NCBI GenBank assembly: GCA_036702855.1
Contig: DATNQF010000226.1
Location: 1 to 32,260, forward strand
Direction of reading: 5' to 3'
Length of the DNA stretch: 32,260 bases
Source of the DNA: JACVSF01 sp036702855
GTDB taxonomy: Bacteria; Cyanobacteriota; Cyanobacteriia; Phormidesmidales; Phormidesmidaceae
Shown: positions 16,495 to 25,500 of the stretch, piece after piece
Numbering within the stretch: position 1 is the stretch's first letter
Layout: every line of letters starts with the position of its first letter
Made by a program: the position numbers and the translations under genes
The notes under the pieces: model-generated
Database searches by the model: none
What the model saw: only the letters and a program-made list of their open reading frames with translations
Told to the model about the DNA's origin: nothing

Positions 16495-17829
16495 CTATAG
16501 ATTCACAAGAGAGGGTAGCCTCAGACCTGTCGCAAGGGCCCCTGCGAGCGCAGCCGAAATGGCTCCTGTAAAAATGGTCACAAATAGCCACCAGGCGGCT
16601 TTGAGCGCGGACCTGCGAGTGGCTTCTGCCTGAGATTGAACTTGGGTTTGCAGAGTGTCAACTTGATGTGCGATCGCACTTTGTACCGACTCTAAGGGCC
16701 GCAAAGAGCCGTCGCGGATGGTATCGACCACGGTCTCTACAACCTGCTCAAGAGCCACATCTGCCGCTGAAGACAAGAGCGTAGTAGCGAGTGAAGGGGA
16801 TACAGATTCAGCAGACTCAGTTTCAGGAGGCTCTGATGCTTGAGGGAATTCTTCCTGCAAGTCTTCCTGCAATTGTTGCCAGCTTTCTGCAATCTGACTG
16901 AGAATGCGCTGCTTTCGTTTTTCGCTGAGATCGCCTCGCTGATCTAAGCCTTGTCTCAAGGTTTTAATATCTTGGGAAGTCAAAGGAACCCTATCGAGAG
17001 CAGTGATCCGGTAGGAATACAGGATTTTTTGAAGCTGGCGGTCAACCCGTTTCGCAGTCAGACTTCCAGTATCGGCTTGCGCTAAATAGGTCGAGATCTG
17101 CTCCCAAAGGGATTGTGTGGAAAAGGCCGGAACAGACGGCTCAGGGGCAACGGTAGGGGTAGGATCTGCTGGAGAAGACGCTTGAGTAATGGATTGAAGT
17201 TGCTCCTTTATCAGGGTTCGCAGTTCAGACGATTGAAAAACGGTCTGGATCTCCTGGCGCACGCTGTCCATGACGTTGTCTACAGGGATAGGTGCTGATT
17301 CAGCGCGTTGAAAGAGGTGTGCGATCGCACCCACCACTCTTCGCAATCCGCCCGTTGCCTGATCCAGCAAGAAGCTAACAACAGTGTTGACTGTCTGCAC
17401 GCTCACCCAAAGAACCAGCAGGAGATAGGCTGCCCAGATTGTGACCCCTGCGATCGCACCTTCAACTGGGCCGCTCAGCTGGCTAAATTTTGCTGCCATG
17501 AAGCAGGCTGCAAACAATCCCAAGTTGACTGTGCTTACAACGCTTAAGCCCACAATGCTATTTATTTGCAGTAGCGGTTCGCTCTTAGGCTCAACGGTAG
17601 CTGTGAAGTCTTTAACATCAACAGTTGTCTCCTCTGAAGTAGGGGAAAGCGATAGCACTGAAATACCTAACGCAATCCCTAGACTTGTTAGAAGAAGCTG
17701 AAACGCAACTGTTGTTAATAGACCGATCATTAATGCTGTTAACAGCTGTGCCCAAAGTGCTGGAGTTGGGTAGACACTTTGCATGAGCACCGCTCGCATA
17801 AGTACTCTATCAAGAAAATTGAACAACAT
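16495..17829 (-). CDS. membrane protein of unknown function, 444 aa
   Basis: No family is recognised. Hydrophobic helices lie near residues 24-60 and in two further segments between ~90 and 155 (IVGLSVVSTVNLGLFAACFM; IAGVTIWAAYLLLVLWVSV). A long soluble part then covers about 165-405. It contains a Pro-rich linker, helix-rich charged stretches (TSQDIKTLRQGLDQRGDLSEKRKQ in pattern) and a repeat-like helix with LEQVVETVVDTIRDGSLRPLESVQS. A final transmembrane helix (AAWWLFVTIFTGAISAALAGALA) is preceded by a predicted coiled-coil (HQVDTLQTQVQSQAEATRRS in pattern). Three HIP1 sites lie in the gene. It looks like a membrane scaffold with a large cytosolic middle; this is inference from topology only. 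Confidence 0.7.
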   Translation of the reverse strand: MLFNFLDRVLMRAVLMQSVYPTPALWAQLLTALMIGLLTTVAFQLLLTSLGIALGISVLSLSPTSEETTVDVKDFTATVEPKSEPLLQINSIVGLSVVSTVNLGLFAACFMAAKFSQLSGPVEGAIAGVTIWAAYLLLVLWVSVQTVNTVVSFLLDQATGGLRRVVGAIAHLFQRAESAPIPVDNVMDSVRQEIQTVFQSSELRTLIKEQLQSITQASSPADPTPTVAPEPSVPAFSTQSLWEQISTYLAQADTGSLTAKRVDRQLQKILYSYRITALDRVPLTSQDIKTLRQGLDQRGDLSEKRKQRILSQIAESWQQLQEDLQEEFPQASEPPETESAESVSPSLATTLLSSAADVALEQVVETVVDTIRDGSLRPLESVQSAIAHQVDTLQTQVQSQAEATRRSALKAAWWLFVTIFTGAISAALAGALATGLRLPSLVNL

Positions 17830-18026
17830 TGAAAACCGTACTTGAAAACACGGTGAACCTACATCAAGCCGTATAAAAGCCCATTTTCATTTTTTTAGCC
17901 TGAAAATTCCTCTAGCCAACAGATGAGAAAAATTAAGTTTCACCAAAACAAGGAAGTTCTTTCTACAAGCTACAAGAAGACTTTCAACGGACCTTTGGTT
18001 AGACATATTGCTTAGACCTATTGCAG

Positions 18027-18668
18027 ATGCCGAAGCGAAAGCATACCCATAAAATTAGATACCTGGGTAAAAAACTGGCTAAATACAAGGTTATGGGTAA
18101 GAAGAAGTCTAAGAAAAAAGCGGGTAATTTGACTCAAGAGCCGACGAAAGGTAATGCTCAGGTTGGAACGAATGGCCTGGGAATCAACGCTCAACAGATT
18201 GGAACGACATTAGTTGGTGTGTTGATTAGTGAGATTGTAGAGGCCGCTACGGCCCAATTAATTCAGAAGGTTACCCAGCCCAATAGCAATGGTCACTACG
18301 GGCTAGGAGATCATCAGAACACCACTGGAGGCAAACCCAATCCACTTGAAAATGCCAAGCTCAACCTAGAGGACCAGTTGAAGGACGTTGGACCCACGGT
18401 TACAGACAGCGTAAATTTTGCCCGCTCTGCAATGGGTGCTGCAACCCCTAATATGAACGACGTTGTAGCAGTACTCAAGGACGTTGGCCAACGCTTGAAG
18501 GAAAAGTCAATTGACGCTTTGGATAACTCCTCCGGAAATGTCTTAGCAGTTCTTGCTCACAGCGCTGCAAGTGCAATGAACGGCTTAGCGCCAGAAGTTC
18601 CCACAACAGATTCCCCTAAGGCTAAGAATAGCAAGAAGGGAAAGCGGAAAAAGAAGCACAAGAAATAG
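18027..18668 (+). CDS. lysine-rich protein of unknown function, 213 aa
   Basis: No family is recognised. Both ends are extremely basic: the N-terminal ~32 residues (MPKRKHTHKIRYLGKKLAK and GKKKSKKKAG) and the last ~16 (KNSKKGKRKKKHKK). The middle is nearly neutral, with amphipathic or hydrophobic helices such as IGTTLVGVLISEIVEAATAQLI and NVLAVLAHSAASAMNGLA. The ends resemble nucleic-acid-binding or histone-H1-like tails, while the middle could associate with a membrane or self-assemble. The ATG at 18027 is chosen over a TTG two codons earlier. It is divergent from the large membrane protein, with ~200 bases between them. Confidence 0.6.
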   Translation: MPKRKHTHKIRYLGKKLAKYKVMGKKKSKKKAGNLTQEPTKGNAQVGTNGLGINAQQIGTTLVGVLISEIVEAATAQLIQKVTQPNSNGHYGLGDHQNTTGGKPNPLENAKLNLEDQLKDVGPTVTDSVNFARSAMGAATPNMNDVVAVLKDVGQRLKEKSIDALDNSSGNVLAVLAHSAASAMNGLAPEVPTTDSPKAKNSKKGKRKKKHKK

Positions 18669-18775
18669 CGGTGTTGCTGCTCTTAGAGTGAGATCCCTAC
18701 AGGAGGAGAGGGTCTGTAAGACTTGTAGCGAATACCTTGTAGTGAATACCTAACGTAAAGACCTATGGCATAGGC

Positions 18776-19405
18776 TTAACGGTTAGCAGCACAGGTATTT
18801 AGTCCTTGCAGCACCAATCCTGGATGGTTTTCCATGTAGCGGGCTTCGATCTCATAGGGTTGATCCTGAGCGTCGTAGCTGGACTGGATGATGCGTAGGT
18901 TGACCCGGTCTAGCCTGGAAGCCATGGAATCGAGGCTGGCTGAATCGCCATTGGCCAGAGATACGGGGGTATAGGTGCCATTGTCTAAGCCGTCAGCACA
19001 GTCTTGAACAACGTGCCAAGATTCGTGGATGAGCGTTGCTTCATACTCCTGCTGGTTGTTTTTGAGGTTGTTAACGCACATAACCATCTTGTTGCTGTCG
19101 ATCTCGTAGTAACCCAATGTCCTACTCGATTCACAGTTCTGTCTGGAGATAGATATGTTGAGTCGTTCCAGAGCAGTATAAAACTGAGTATCTAGAGAAG
19201 TGGTAGCGTGATCACTCGTAGAAGAGACAGGGCTAACGCCAGACGTGTGGTTTAGGTTGACACAAGCCCCTGATGCCGTCTGCATGAAGTTGGTGTAGTC
19301 ACACGAAGACGCTACCAAAGTCTGGGCCACCGCACTGGTGGACATGCTTGCCAGGGTAATAACGGCGACGGCTCCAACCGTCGTGGCCGATAGGGCTACA
19401 TTCAT
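18776..19405 (-). CDS. secreted protein with HExxH zinc-protease-like motif
   Basis: A 209-residue protein with a signal-peptide-like N-terminus (hydrophobic residues ~5-25, probable cleavage after AVAQ or just before). The segment ATLIHESWHVVQDC carries HExxH (His127, Glu128, His131), the zinc-binding and catalytic motif of gluzincin-type metallopeptidases. About 55 residues later PYEIEARYMENHPG supplies Glu185/Glu187, in the right kind of position for a third ligand. Six Cys residues suggest disulphides in an oxidising compartment. No named peptidase family is recognised and the domain is short, so it may be a minimal or inactive zincin. It lies downstream of the CHAT gene on the same strand, with 333 bases between. 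Confidence 0.65.
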   Translation of the reverse strand: MNVALSATTVGAVAVITLASMSTSAVAQTLVASSCDYTNFMQTASGACVNLNHTSGVSPVSSTSDHATTSLDTQFYTALERLNISISRQNCESSRTLGYYEIDSNKMVMCVNNLKNNQQEYEATLIHESWHVVQDCADGLDNGTYTPVSLANGDSASLDSMASRLDRVNLRIIQSSYDAQDQPYEIEARYMENHPGLVLQGLNTCAANR

Positions 19406-19738
19406 TAGCAGCGGCTGAGTGATTGAATAGCTCTAAGGTTCCCACAAATTATCAGGAGGCGGACTCATTAGATCTACGGATCTTGAGGAAGCAAGCTAGC
19501 ACATTAGTTGCAGTTCAAATTCAGTACTTCTACTGAAGACATGTGGCTTTATATGAAAGTGAGTAGGCATTAGCTCCAGAAGACGTACTCTCTGGCTTCT
19601 GTGCCTGCTCGCTTATTTCTGTAAAGGATTTGTGAACTAAGTGAGCAAGTCCTGAAAATTGCTAGGCAATTAGGAGTTGGCCTGAGCTATAGGCTATCTC
19701 TTTCGAAACAACTGTTTACATTACAGGTTTGTACCTTA
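19406..19738. other. intergenic region with two hairpin-forming repeats, no gene seen
   Basis: The gap between the CHAT gene stop and the HExxH-protein start holds two dyads. TTCAGTA (19520-19526) and TACTGAA (19531-19537) flank a four-base loop. TGCTCGCTTA (19606-19615) pairs with TAAGTGAGCA (19638-19647) with one G-U pair. Either could end the CHAT transcript or regulate the downstream gene. Neither has a T-tract, and no small ORF stands out. Confidence 0.35.
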
Positions 19739-22369
19739 TTACAGCCAATTGCCAACCACAATCAGCGGAGCCCAGTAGGCTGGATGTGCTCGATCGTCCC
19801 CTGTTGCCAAAATGGCTTTCTGAGCCGCCTGTAGGGCTTGAGCTTTGTTTAGATTCGGTTGTAGCAGCCCTGTATAAAATCCATTGACCAATTCAGCGGT
19901 GGTAGTGTCATCAATGGTCCAAAGGGATGCGATCGCACTTCTAGCCCCAGCCCGAATTGCTACACCAGCCAGTCCTAATGTGGAGCGATCATCCCCGACA
20001 GCGGTTTCACAGGCAGTTAGAGAGAGCAGCTCAATGGGGCCTGCTTGGGGAGCCGCATTGCGAATGAGGGCTTCAAGTTCACCAAAGGTCAGTTTTTCGC
20101 CCTTGCCAGTCACGATAAAGGTGTCTTTGGGGTCGGCTCCGAACTGGCCGTGGGTAGCAATGTGCAGCAGAGGAAAGCTGCGTTGGGCCAGGGTTTGCCT
20201 TAAGCGATCGCGATTAAACTCCTGATCTAGCAAGGCTTCACTACCAGGAAACTTGCTCAGCACAGTTTTAATCTCATTGGGCACATTGCTGAGGGGGATA
20301 AAGGACTGACCATCCGCTGTAGTGACGCTCTGGCTCAAGCCCAAGGCTAATGCCTGTAAATCGGTATCTTTTAGGGGCCTCAGGTCAGTCAAAGTAAGCG
20401 ATGGGGTCGTGGCAATCGCATAGCGCTCGATTAGGTATTGGTTCCCGTCGTAAAGCGCTGACATCGGAACACTTCGCAGCACCCCATCTGGTACAAAGAC
20501 CAAAGTCTTTGTGCCGCTTTGCTGGAGGGCCGTCTCAAAAGGTTGAATCAACCATTGGTAAAGCTGCTCACTGCTGCTGCTTTCGAAGCTGGGGTCACGA
20601 TAGCGCTGGAGGCTAATGCGAAAGTCGATGACCGTTTCTTGTAGCTGTTGGCTGTTTTTTATCCAGGCTAACTGTTGACTACCGTTTGGAAAGCGGGCAA
20701 TTACGGCGGTGCGCTCGGGCAGAATGATGGTGCTAATCACCGCTGTCCCTGACTGTGAATTGGCAAGATCGACGCGCACTTGGCTGACAGGAGTCAGTAC
20801 ACAGTCATTGCCAAAGTAGTTTTGCAGTTCTGCTAACTTGAGGGAGTTAGCAGTCGTCAAAGCCGCATCCAAGTTGACCGGGGGAGACGTGATTTGTTTG
20901 GAGCTTGCTTGTTTTGCTGATGCGATCGCATCAGGGTTCCCTAATTGCAAAGCAATCAGCTCCCGGTAGAGAGGTTCGACGGCATCACGGAAGTCAAACT
21001 GAAGATCTTGGGTGGCGGTTAATAGGTCGTTGCGAATAGTTTCTAGTGTGGCAACTGCTCTTTGGTATGCCCCCAACGCCTGAGTCAAATCACCCTGCTC
21101 GCGGTAAATTCGGCCCAACTGCCATTGCCATACATACACGGCATCAGCGGCAGATCGGGTTTGATCAGCGGCCCAGAGTGCCTGCTGTGTTAGCTGCAGA
21201 GCACGGGGCAGTTGGCCTTTACATTGATATAAATGGCCTAGTTCTCCTAAGGCAAAAGAGGCTGCTCGATTGTCTGCAATTTGACTTGCGATCGCATTGG
21301 CCCTATCTAACCAGCGCTCTGCTTGAGCTTGATGAGCTGAATCAACGCAAGCCAGGGTAGCAAAACTGGGTTGATAGGATTTCGCCAGGGAAACAGCTGC
21401 ATAAGCCGTTTCCCGACTGGCAGGAAGTCGCTCCAGCAGTTGTATTAGGTTTTGACGGCTGGTTTGAGTCTCAATAGGTTGGTTTCGGCGTTGATGAAGA
21501 AACAGAAGGTTGAGGTGCGATCGCAATTCCGCTACAGAATCGCCCTGCTGCTGAGCAATTTGCAGCCCTTGCTGAAAGTAGGACAAGGCTTGTGCCTCTT
21601 GCTGCTCACCCTGGCGCTGTAGGGTTTCGGCAAACTCGGGAATGCCCAAACTCTTTGAGGAGGCCGCCCGCCGATAGCTTATTTGAGCCAGCCGCTCGTA
21701 GGTATTGCCCAAACTGCTAAGTAAAGGGGCGCTGTACTGGCTCAACCCTTGCTGCTGAACTTGGGCAAGGGCCGCCTGCGATATGGTTAGTGCTTGGTCG
21801 TAGTCGCCCTTGAGTCGATAGGCTTCGGCTAGGCTACCTAGGGCGGCTGCGACTCCAACCGAGTCGTTAGATGCCTGAGCAATGGCTAGGGCCGATTCAT
21901 TGGTGCAGTCCATGACTGCGTCTCCTTGCGGCAAACAGAGCAGTGCGATCGCCCGTCGGTGTTGGCCAAGAGTGGTGTAGATCTGGGCTTGCTCCGTCAG
22001 CGCTCGACCCATCTGAGGCAAGTCCCCCAGTTGACGGTAAGTGTTCGCAGCGCTCTCCCACTGTGCGATCGCATCTGCGGTCTGCCCTATCTGTAGGTGC
22101 GCCCGTGCTAGGTTGCTTTGTAGGGTAGCCCGATCCACAGATAAGCTTCCGGCAGGAAAGGCGGTCAACGCTGCCTGCCAGCGGTTGATGGCCGTTAAAA
22201 AATTGCCATTCTGGTAAGCGGTTAGCCCCTCCTGCGTCAGCAGGGTAGGATCTGCTGCTTGAGCTATTCGACCTAGAGGGGAAAACGACACACTTCCTAG
22301 CCAAATCGTGAATGTGAGGCTACTCAGCAGAAGGAAGAAGAAGCAATGGCGATGCCAGTATCGACGCAT
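19739..22369 (-). CDS. exported TPR-CHAT domain protein
   Basis: An 876-residue protein. An N-terminal basic-hydrophobic stretch (MRRYWHRHCFFFLLLSSLTF) ending near AQAADPT looks like a signal peptide or anchor. Roughly residues 40-480 are tetratricopeptide-like helical pairs (for example LTAYQNGNFLTAINRWQAAL; LAEAYRLKGDYDQALTISQAAL; LGRIYREQGDLTQALGAYQRA). The C-terminal ~300 residues form a CHAT domain, related to caspases/separase, with the expected dyad: His740 in LHIATHGQFG and Cys787 in LLSLTACETAVGDD. The ATG at 22369 is preferred because the signal sequence starts there; an in-frame GTG at 22414 extends it by 15 residues. Seven HIP1 sites lie within. It is divergent from tpsA, suggesting coordinated expression with the secretion pair; the protease target is unknown. 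Confidence 0.92.
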   Translation of the reverse strand: MRRYWHRHCFFFLLLSSLTFTIWLGSVSFSPLGRIAQAADPTLLTQEGLTAYQNGNFLTAINRWQAALTAFPAGSLSVDRATLQSNLARAHLQIGQTADAIAQWESAANTYRQLGDLPQMGRALTEQAQIYTTLGQHRRAIALLCLPQGDAVMDCTNESALAIAQASNDSVGVAAALGSLAEAYRLKGDYDQALTISQAALAQVQQQGLSQYSAPLLSSLGNTYERLAQISYRRAASSKSLGIPEFAETLQRQGEQQEAQALSYFQQGLQIAQQQGDSVAELRSHLNLLFLHQRRNQPIETQTSRQNLIQLLERLPASRETAYAAVSLAKSYQPSFATLACVDSAHQAQAERWLDRANAIASQIADNRAASFALGELGHLYQCKGQLPRALQLTQQALWAADQTRSAADAVYVWQWQLGRIYREQGDLTQALGAYQRAVATLETIRNDLLTATQDLQFDFRDAVEPLYRELIALQLGNPDAIASAKQASSKQITSPPVNLDAALTTANSLKLAELQNYFGNDCVLTPVSQVRVDLANSQSGTAVISTIILPERTAVIARFPNGSQQLAWIKNSQQLQETVIDFRISLQRYRDPSFESSSSEQLYQWLIQPFETALQQSGTKTLVFVPDGVLRSVPMSALYDGNQYLIERYAIATTPSLTLTDLRPLKDTDLQALALGLSQSVTTADGQSFIPLSNVPNEIKTVLSKFPGSEALLDQEFNRDRLRQTLAQRSFPLLHIATHGQFGADPKDTFIVTGKGEKLTFGELEALIRNAAPQAGPIELLSLTACETAVGDDRSTLGLAGVAIRAGARSAIASLWTIDDTTTAELVNGFYTGLLQPNLNKAQALQAAQKAILATGDDRAHPAYWAPLIVVGNWL

Positions 22370-22440
22370 CGGAGATATTTGGAGGGTAAGATAGATGGCT
22401 ACGGTGATAGTCACGATAGCCGCTACAGAGTCAATACGTC

Positions 22441-22483
22441 ATCAGGATGCACCCTGATACATGTGAATTAACGTGATGTTCAC
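22441..22483. promoter_or_regulatory. inverted repeats in the CHAT/tpsA divergent promoter region
   Basis: ATCAGGATGCACCCTGAT (22441-22458) is an 18-bp dyad with one mismatched pair. GTGAA (22463-22467) and TTCAC (22479-22483) form a second dyad just after it. They lie in the ~140-base gap between the divergent starts and are placed where an operator for both genes would be. No transcription factor is assigned. Confidence 0.35.
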
Positions 22484-22511
22484 CCAAGATAGCAAGAATA
22501 GGGGAGAAGCA

Positions 22512-25133
22512 ATGGTGGGGCAACCAAGGCGATTGAACTGGCTGTTGCGTGGGAGATTGGGCTGGTTCACGTTAGGAATGCTTAGCCTTGGCGGGCTGGG
22601 CTGGGGACCCAGTGCGATCGCACAAAATGACATACAACCAGATGCCACTCTGGGAGTTGAGCCTTCTGTTATCGTCCCAGTTGGTCCCGTTACCGATGCC
22701 ATCATTGGGGGGGCACAGCGCGGTCAAAACCTCTTCCACAGCTTCCAAAGCTTCAGTGTTGACGAGGGTTACGAAGCCTATTTCGTCCTCAACCCTGGCG
22801 TTGATATTGCCAACATCTTTGCTCGGGTTACAGGCGGTGTGCAGTCAGGGATTTTGGGTGTTTTAGGGGCTGTGCAATCGGCTGATGGCACTTTCAACAA
22901 TGTCGTGCCAACTCAAGCTCACGTGTTTCTGATTAACCCCAGCGGCATCATCTTTGGCCCCAATGCTGCTTTAGACCTGAGCGGATCTTTCACGGCAACC
23001 ACTGCCAACACTGTTTTGTTCGATACTGTCGGCAGCTTTAGCGCCACTACTCCGCTTCCTCCCTCTGATCTCCTCACTATCAACCCCTCTGCTTTTCTCT
23101 TTAGTCAGGCAAATCCAGCGAGCATTACAAGCCGTTCTGTTGCCCCAGGCTTGATTCCTGGCTACCCTAAAGGACTGTCAGTGGTCGCTGGGGAACGTCT
23201 AACGCTTTTGGGCGGTGGCTTGACGATTGATGGCGGTAATGAAGTTGGCGCACGAGCAGGACTCTCAGCCTTGGGGGGCCGAATTGAACTGGGATCGGTA
23301 GCAGGCCTGGGAACAGTTTCCTTGCAACCCAATGGCAGCTTGAGTTTTCCTGCTGATGTTCTACGCGGTGACATCATCTTTACAAATAGGGCGCTAGCAG
23401 ATGTCAGCTTGAACACTGGAGGAGACATTGGCATCCATGCCCGAAATCTACTGCTGGAAAACGATAGCTTGATTTTTGCTGGGATCGATTCGATCGAGGG
23501 AACGATCACTAGTCAGGCAGGTGATATCAAGATTAACGCCACCGGGGCGATTCGGGTGGACAACAGCTTTATCCAGAACCGGGTTTTAGAGGGATTGGTC
23601 GGCAATGGTGGCAATGTCGAAATTCAAACCAATTCTCTGTTGGTCACGCGGGATGGGCAGATTAATGCTGTTGTTTCCAGAGGGTCTAGAGGCAACGCTG
23701 GCAACGTTATTATTCGAGCGGATGGTCTTGTTTCCTTTGTTGGAGGAGATGCTTATAGCAGTATTTCGCTAGGAGGTGTAGGTAAAGGGGGCAATATTGA
23801 CATCCAGGCGGGCCTCCTAGCTGTCCTCGATGGAGCAACCCTCTATGCCAGTACTGAAGGGGTTGGCGATGCGGGCAGCGTGATTTTGCGAGGAAATGAT
23901 GGAGTCCTCTTCGATAATGGCACTGCCTTTAGCACCGTGGAGGCTCCGGGCATTGGTCAAGGCGGCAGAATTGAGGTGCAGGGAGCCTTTTTGTCGGTGG
24001 CTAATGGGGGGCAGCTTTTAACTGCGACCCGAGGCCAGGGAGATGCAGGCGACATCTTGATCAGTACCCGCGATGGCGTGATTTTTGATGGGTTTAATGC
24101 TCAGGATCAAAGTTTAAGTGGTGCTTTCTCAAGTGTTGTGGCAGGGGCACAAGGCGCAGGGGGCAACATTTCAATTACAACACCGGGGTTGCTTCTGGTC
24201 TCTAACAGAGCTCGACTAGATGCCAGCACAACCGGACAAGGCAATGGCGGCAACATTTCAATCCAGGCAACCAGAGGCACTCTTTTCGATAGTGGTGGCG
24301 CTTTCAGTACTGTTCTGGCTGATACTCCTTTTGCCGGAGGCAACATCACCGTTCAATCCCAATTTATAAGTTTGATTAATGGGGGTACTCTTTCAGCCAG
24401 CACACTTGGGACTGGAAATGCTGGCAATATTGAGGTCACGGCTGATACTGCTTTTTACGCCAGTAATGCTTCAATTGGAACCTTAGCGTTAAGGGCCTCT
24501 GGCGGCAACATCACAATCCAAGCACCCCAGATCCGGCTAGAAGGGGACAGTAACATCGTGACATCTGTCCTGGGGGGCTCGGGCAGCGGCGGCAATATTG
24601 TGATGACGGCAAACTCGATTCTGGCCTTTGGGGACAGCGACATTTTGGCCTTTTCCCGTGAGGGGCGGGGGGGCAACATTGAACTTAGAACGCTTGCCTT
24701 TTTTGGCGAGAACTTTAGGCCAGCTCCTCGCGGCATTGAACCTATTTTGCTCGACGAGAATGGCCGGGTGGATGTTAATGCGAGCGGAGCGATCTCCAGC
24801 GGTGCGATCGCATTGCCCGACGTCAGCTTTATTCAGAATAGTTTGAATGATTTACCTGAGGGGTTAGTTAATACCGATCAGCTCGTAGCTGGAAGTTGCA
24901 TTGCCCAGACTCCTGAAGGACAAGCATCGTTTGTAGTGACGGGAAGTGATGGGTTGCCCTCTACGCCGGGTGAACCGTTACCGTCTGCTTTCCCAACGGG
25001 AACTGTGCAGACTACGACTTCGACTGGCGAACCTGTAAAGGCCTCCTGGCAGCGGGGTGATGCTATTGCTGAGCCAACATCGGTGTTTCAACTGACAGAT
25101 GGGCGGCTATTGATGAGTCGGGCCTGCAATTGA
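22512..25133 (+). CDS. two-partner-secretion exoprotein (TpsA, filamentous-haemagglutinin type)
   Basis: An 873-residue exported protein. The signal peptide covers about residues 1-38 (basic start, then WFTLGMLSLGGLGWGPSAIAQ). The TPS secretion domain (~40-290) shows the hallmarks HSFQSFSVDEGYEAYF, HVFLINPSGIIFGPNA (Asn142 of the NPxGI motif) and LDLSGSFTATTA. The rest is beta-helix sequence with at least five repeats of about 57-65 residues (23601-24440), built on GGNIxIQ...LSVxNGxxLxAST...GDAGxI...DGVIFDxGxAFSTV. The C-terminal end (GSCIAQTPEGQASFVVTGSDGLP) is typical of cyanobacterial members. The ATG at 22512 is preceded by GGGGAG; GTG 22473 and ATG 22476 are alternatives. Its transporter is the tpsB gene 1 kb downstream. 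It is probably displayed on or released from the cell surface. Confidence 0.93.
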   Translation: MVGQPRRLNWLLRGRLGWFTLGMLSLGGLGWGPSAIAQNDIQPDATLGVEPSVIVPVGPVTDAIIGGAQRGQNLFHSFQSFSVDEGYEAYFVLNPGVDIANIFARVTGGVQSGILGVLGAVQSADGTFNNVVPTQAHVFLINPSGIIFGPNAALDLSGSFTATTANTVLFDTVGSFSATTPLPPSDLLTINPSAFLFSQANPASITSRSVAPGLIPGYPKGLSVVAGERLTLLGGGLTIDGGNEVGARAGLSALGGRIELGSVAGLGTVSLQPNGSLSFPADVLRGDIIFTNRALADVSLNTGGDIGIHARNLLLENDSLIFAGIDSIEGTITSQAGDIKINATGAIRVDNSFIQNRVLEGLVGNGGNVEIQTNSLLVTRDGQINAVVSRGSRGNAGNVIIRADGLVSFVGGDAYSSISLGGVGKGGNIDIQAGLLAVLDGATLYASTEGVGDAGSVILRGNDGVLFDNGTAFSTVEAPGIGQGGRIEVQGAFLSVANGGQLLTATRGQGDAGDILISTRDGVIFDGFNAQDQSLSGAFSSVVAGAQGAGGNISITTPGLLLVSNRARLDASTTGQGNGGNISIQATRGTLFDSGGAFSTVLADTPFAGGNITVQSQFISLINGGTLSASTLGTGNAGNIEVTADTAFYASNASIGTLALRASGGNITIQAPQIRLEGDSNIVTSVLGGSGSGGNIVMTANSILAFGDSDILAFSREGRGGNIELRTLAFFGENFRPAPRGIEPILLDENGRVDVNASGAISSGAIALPDVSFIQNSLNDLPEGLVNTDQLVAGSCIAQTPEGQASFVVTGSDGLPSTPGEPLPSAFPTGTVQTTTSTGEPVKASWQRGDAIAEPTSVFQLTDGRLLMSRACN

Positions 25134-25500
25134 CGCGATGACGGGATTTGTTCCGTCGGCTTCTACAGATTGCTTAGAGAACGAGCGAGCAGAAGTCACT
25201 TGAAAAATACCAAGGCTGATTGTCACTAGGGTGGCAGTTATCAACCTTTCAGCAAAGCGAGGGGGGATGGGGGAGAACATGGGGGTATGCCTTGTGGATT
25301 GAAGACTCCCTTACTTTATAAGCCAAGGTCCTAACTTTCAGCCAGGATTTTAGCCAATTTAGTTGCACGCAAGAGCAAATAGAGTTGCAGAAAACTGCAA
25401 CGAAGTTCGTTAATTTCGTCGTTTGGGTTGGCACTCTTGTCTCCTGAATACAATCTGGCGTTTTCTTATGCTGGTCTGTATTACACGCAAGGTTCCCCCG
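25134..25500. other. intergenic region downstream of tpsA, with palindrome
   Basis: About 370 bases lack a convincing gene. The clear element is GTTGCAG (25384-25390) / CTGCAAC (25395-25401) with an AAAA loop, a perfect 7-bp dyad that resembles motifs found again after tpsB and after the CHASE2 gene. A G-rich run (25260-25287) is also present. In-frame upstream codons of the next gene extend into this region but start poorly. Confidence 0.4.

Noticed and set aside
25260..25287. G-rich run that might form a quadruplex
   Set aside because: The G tracts are irregular and no promoter or RNA feature is tied to them; not enough to call.
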